Below, piece by piece: positions 63,099-64,000 of a stretch of 64,000 nucleotides of DNA. The stretch is from Bradyrhizobium sp. SZCCT0148. Its GTDB lineage: Bacteria; Pseudomonadota; Alphaproteobacteria; Rhizobiales; Xanthobacteraceae. The DNA is taken from the NCBI RefSeq assembly GCF_018129985.1, contig NZ_JAFCKT010000001.1, forward strand, positions 1,240,001 to 1,304,000. The letters are read 5' to 3'. A program made the position numbers and the translations under genes. The notes below the pieces were generated by a model. The model was not told where the DNA came from. It ran no database searches and was given only the letters and a program-made list of their open reading frames with translations. The first letter of the stretch is position 1, and each line of letters opens with the position of its first letter.

Positions 63099-63599
63099 AT
63101 GCCCAAGCCGGAAAGCTTCCCGATCGAGACAATCTTCGTTCCCACAAAATTAAAGAAGACCCTCAATCCGGCCACCGTTGCGGAGATCGCGGAAAGCATG
63201 CTGGACATCGGGCAACAGACCCCCATTTCCATCAGGATCGACGGAGATCGACTCGTTTTGGTCGAGGGACTGCACCGGCTGGAGGCCTGCAAGGCGCTCG
63301 GCGAGACGACCATTCTCGGCGTCCTGGTCCCGGCCGAACTGGCTCACCCCAAGTCGCTGCTCGCCGAACGGCCCGAAGTCGAGGCGGAGCGCACCAAGAT
63401 GGCGCGATTGAAGCAGTTGCGTCTCGAAAAGGAAGCTGCGGAGGCCTCGAGAGGCAGCTCAACGCAAGCGCCGCGCGCAGGCTCGACAAAAGGCCTGCGC
63501 GACCATCCGAAGGCATCACCCGTCCGGATGGTGAAAGCGAAACCGAAATCATTGTCGGACTGGATCACGCAGCAGAAGGGCACCGGCAGCCGCTATTGA
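63099..63599 (+). CDS. ParB N-terminal-domain protein
   Basis: A 166-residue protein with a ParB/Srx-type fold at about residues 5-85: VPTKLKKTLNPATVAEIAESMLDIGQQTPISIR and the signature LVEGLHRLEACKALGE in place of the GEHR motif. The rest is charged and Lys/Arg-rich (AERTKMARLKQLRLEKEAAE, then KAKPKSLSDW). It lacks the ParB helix-turn-helix, so it is not a partition protein; related stand-alone domains can be CTPases or nucleases. GCGGAG precedes the ATG. It lies alone between repeats, so its role is unknown. Confidence 0.82.
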   Translation: MPKPESFPIETIFVPTKLKKTLNPATVAEIAESMLDIGQQTPISIRIDGDRLVLVEGLHRLEACKALGETTILGVLVPAELAHPKSLLAERPEVEAERTKMARLKQLRLEKEAAEASRGSSTQAPRAGSTKGLRDHPKASPVRMVKAKPKSLSDWITQQKGTGSRY

Positions 63600-63620
63600 T
63601 GGCGGGCTTCGGTTGAGGCG

Positions 63621-63726
63621 GTCATTCCGGGGCGCGCCCGCTTGGGCGCGAGCCCGGAATCCATCGGGCGACAGCACGCGTGGCGCAATGGATTCCGGGT
63701 TCGCGCTTCGCGCGCCCCGGAATGAC
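63621..63726. repeat. Bradyrhizobium palindromic repeat (about 106 bp)
   Basis: GTCATTCCGGGGCGCGC at the left and GCGCGCCCCGGAATGAC at the right are exact complements, and inner arms (CCCGGAATCCAT / ATGGATTCCGGG) also pair, giving one long hairpin. This type is recalled as very common between genes in Bradyrhizobium and Rhodopseudomonas. It lies between two converging genes. Confidence 0.85.
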
Positions 63727-63781
63727 GGTGAGGTCTCACCCACCTTGAATCATAGTTGCAGTGCGCTCAATTTGGACTCGT

Positions 63782-64000
63782 TCACGTCCTGCTGAGCTCG
63801 CCGGGAATCTGCTTCCTGATCTCGGCAAGCGCCTCCAAGGCAATTTCGCAAGATTTGTCGATAAACTCCTCGCCTCGCGGCGTTGCATTGATCACGTTCC
63901 TCATCTCGGCCTGATACTGCGCTTTCGCGAGATTCAAGCGGTTCAACGCGGAGGATACCACATGACCAGTGATGGCCGGACATCGTGCGATCTCGCCGAG
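63782..64000 (-). CDS. Hypothetical protein, cut by window edge
   Basis: A minus-strand frame open at the right end of the window, with 72 codons visible to the stop: SSALNRLNLAKAQYQAEMRN, then VINATPRGEEFIDKSCEIAL and ALAEIRKQIPGELSRT. It looks like a small helical protein, with coding-like base use. The start lies beyond the window. I do not recognise a family. Confidence 0.5.
   Translation of the reverse strand, partial: LGEIARCPAITGHVVSSALNRLNLAKAQYQAEMRNVINATPRGEEFIDKSCEIALEALAEIRKQIPGELSRT

Noticed and set aside
1..64000. tRNA, rRNA or prophage genes
   Set aside because: No cloverleaf, ribosomal RNA, integrase or phage structural gene was recognised in reading the window; a tRNA scan was not possible by eye.

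Overview
The window is chromosomal DNA from a high-GC alphaproteobacterium, most likely Bradyrhizobium or a close relative in the Nitrobacteraceae. This rests on gene content and order (DUF1236, BA14K, DUF2155 and NDUFA12 proteins, and the aroQ-accB-accC...aat order), on EcfG-, FixK- and CtrA-type promoter motifs, and on several rhizobial-type intergenic palindromic repeats. No rRNA, tRNA or CRISPR array was recognised.

Layout. 0-11 kb: an AsmA-like envelope protein, a Bcp peroxiredoxin with a basic tail, an M23 peptidase, a large-subunit catalase broken by a one-base deletion, an orphan branched-chain amino-acid-type binding protein and an EamA transporter. 11-18 kb is accessory: a 1195-residue hybrid kinase with two kinase cores, two small proteins, a second-type tryptophanyl-tRNA synthetase and a decayed IS5/IS427 element inserted in the stop codon of the next gene. 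18-28 kb is core: a minus-strand set (amidase, PBP1A, prfB with its programmed frameshift, dehydrogenase) divergent from rne, whose S1 region carries a histidine-rich insert. 28-34.5 kb: metabolic and transport genes (DadA-like oxidase, an XRE regulator divergent from an SDR gene, dctA, bioY, aminotransferase). 34.5-50.6 kb: M48 peptidase, DsbA-like protein, DUF1236 protein, then aroQ-accB-accC ... aat-DUF2155 ... NDUFA12, interrupted by a three-gene two-component operon and by a hydrolase/transporter/DJ-1 cluster. 50.6-61.2 kb: Gly-rich BA14K protein, outer-membrane barrel, a response-regulator/hybrid-kinase pair, another EamA transporter and the B12-dependent ribonucleotide reductase nrdJ. 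61.2-64 kb: a short accessory tail with a DUF3800-like gene, an HdeA-like periplasmic protein, a ParB-domain protein, repeats and a gene cut by the window edge.

How parts connect. Three GGAAC-N16-CGTT elements, which match the EcfG general-stress promoter, lie upstream of the two-component operon at 40.7 kb, the DUF1236 gene and a 67-residue protein. A FixK/FNR-type box precedes the HdeA-like gene, and a CtrA-type box precedes the amidase. A nested set of stems ending in a strong terminator between NDUFA12 and the DJ-1 gene is a candidate structured RNA. No single wholly new system is proven. The best leads are the EcfG-driven signalling operon, the candidate RNA, the RNase E histidine insert and the two-core kinase.
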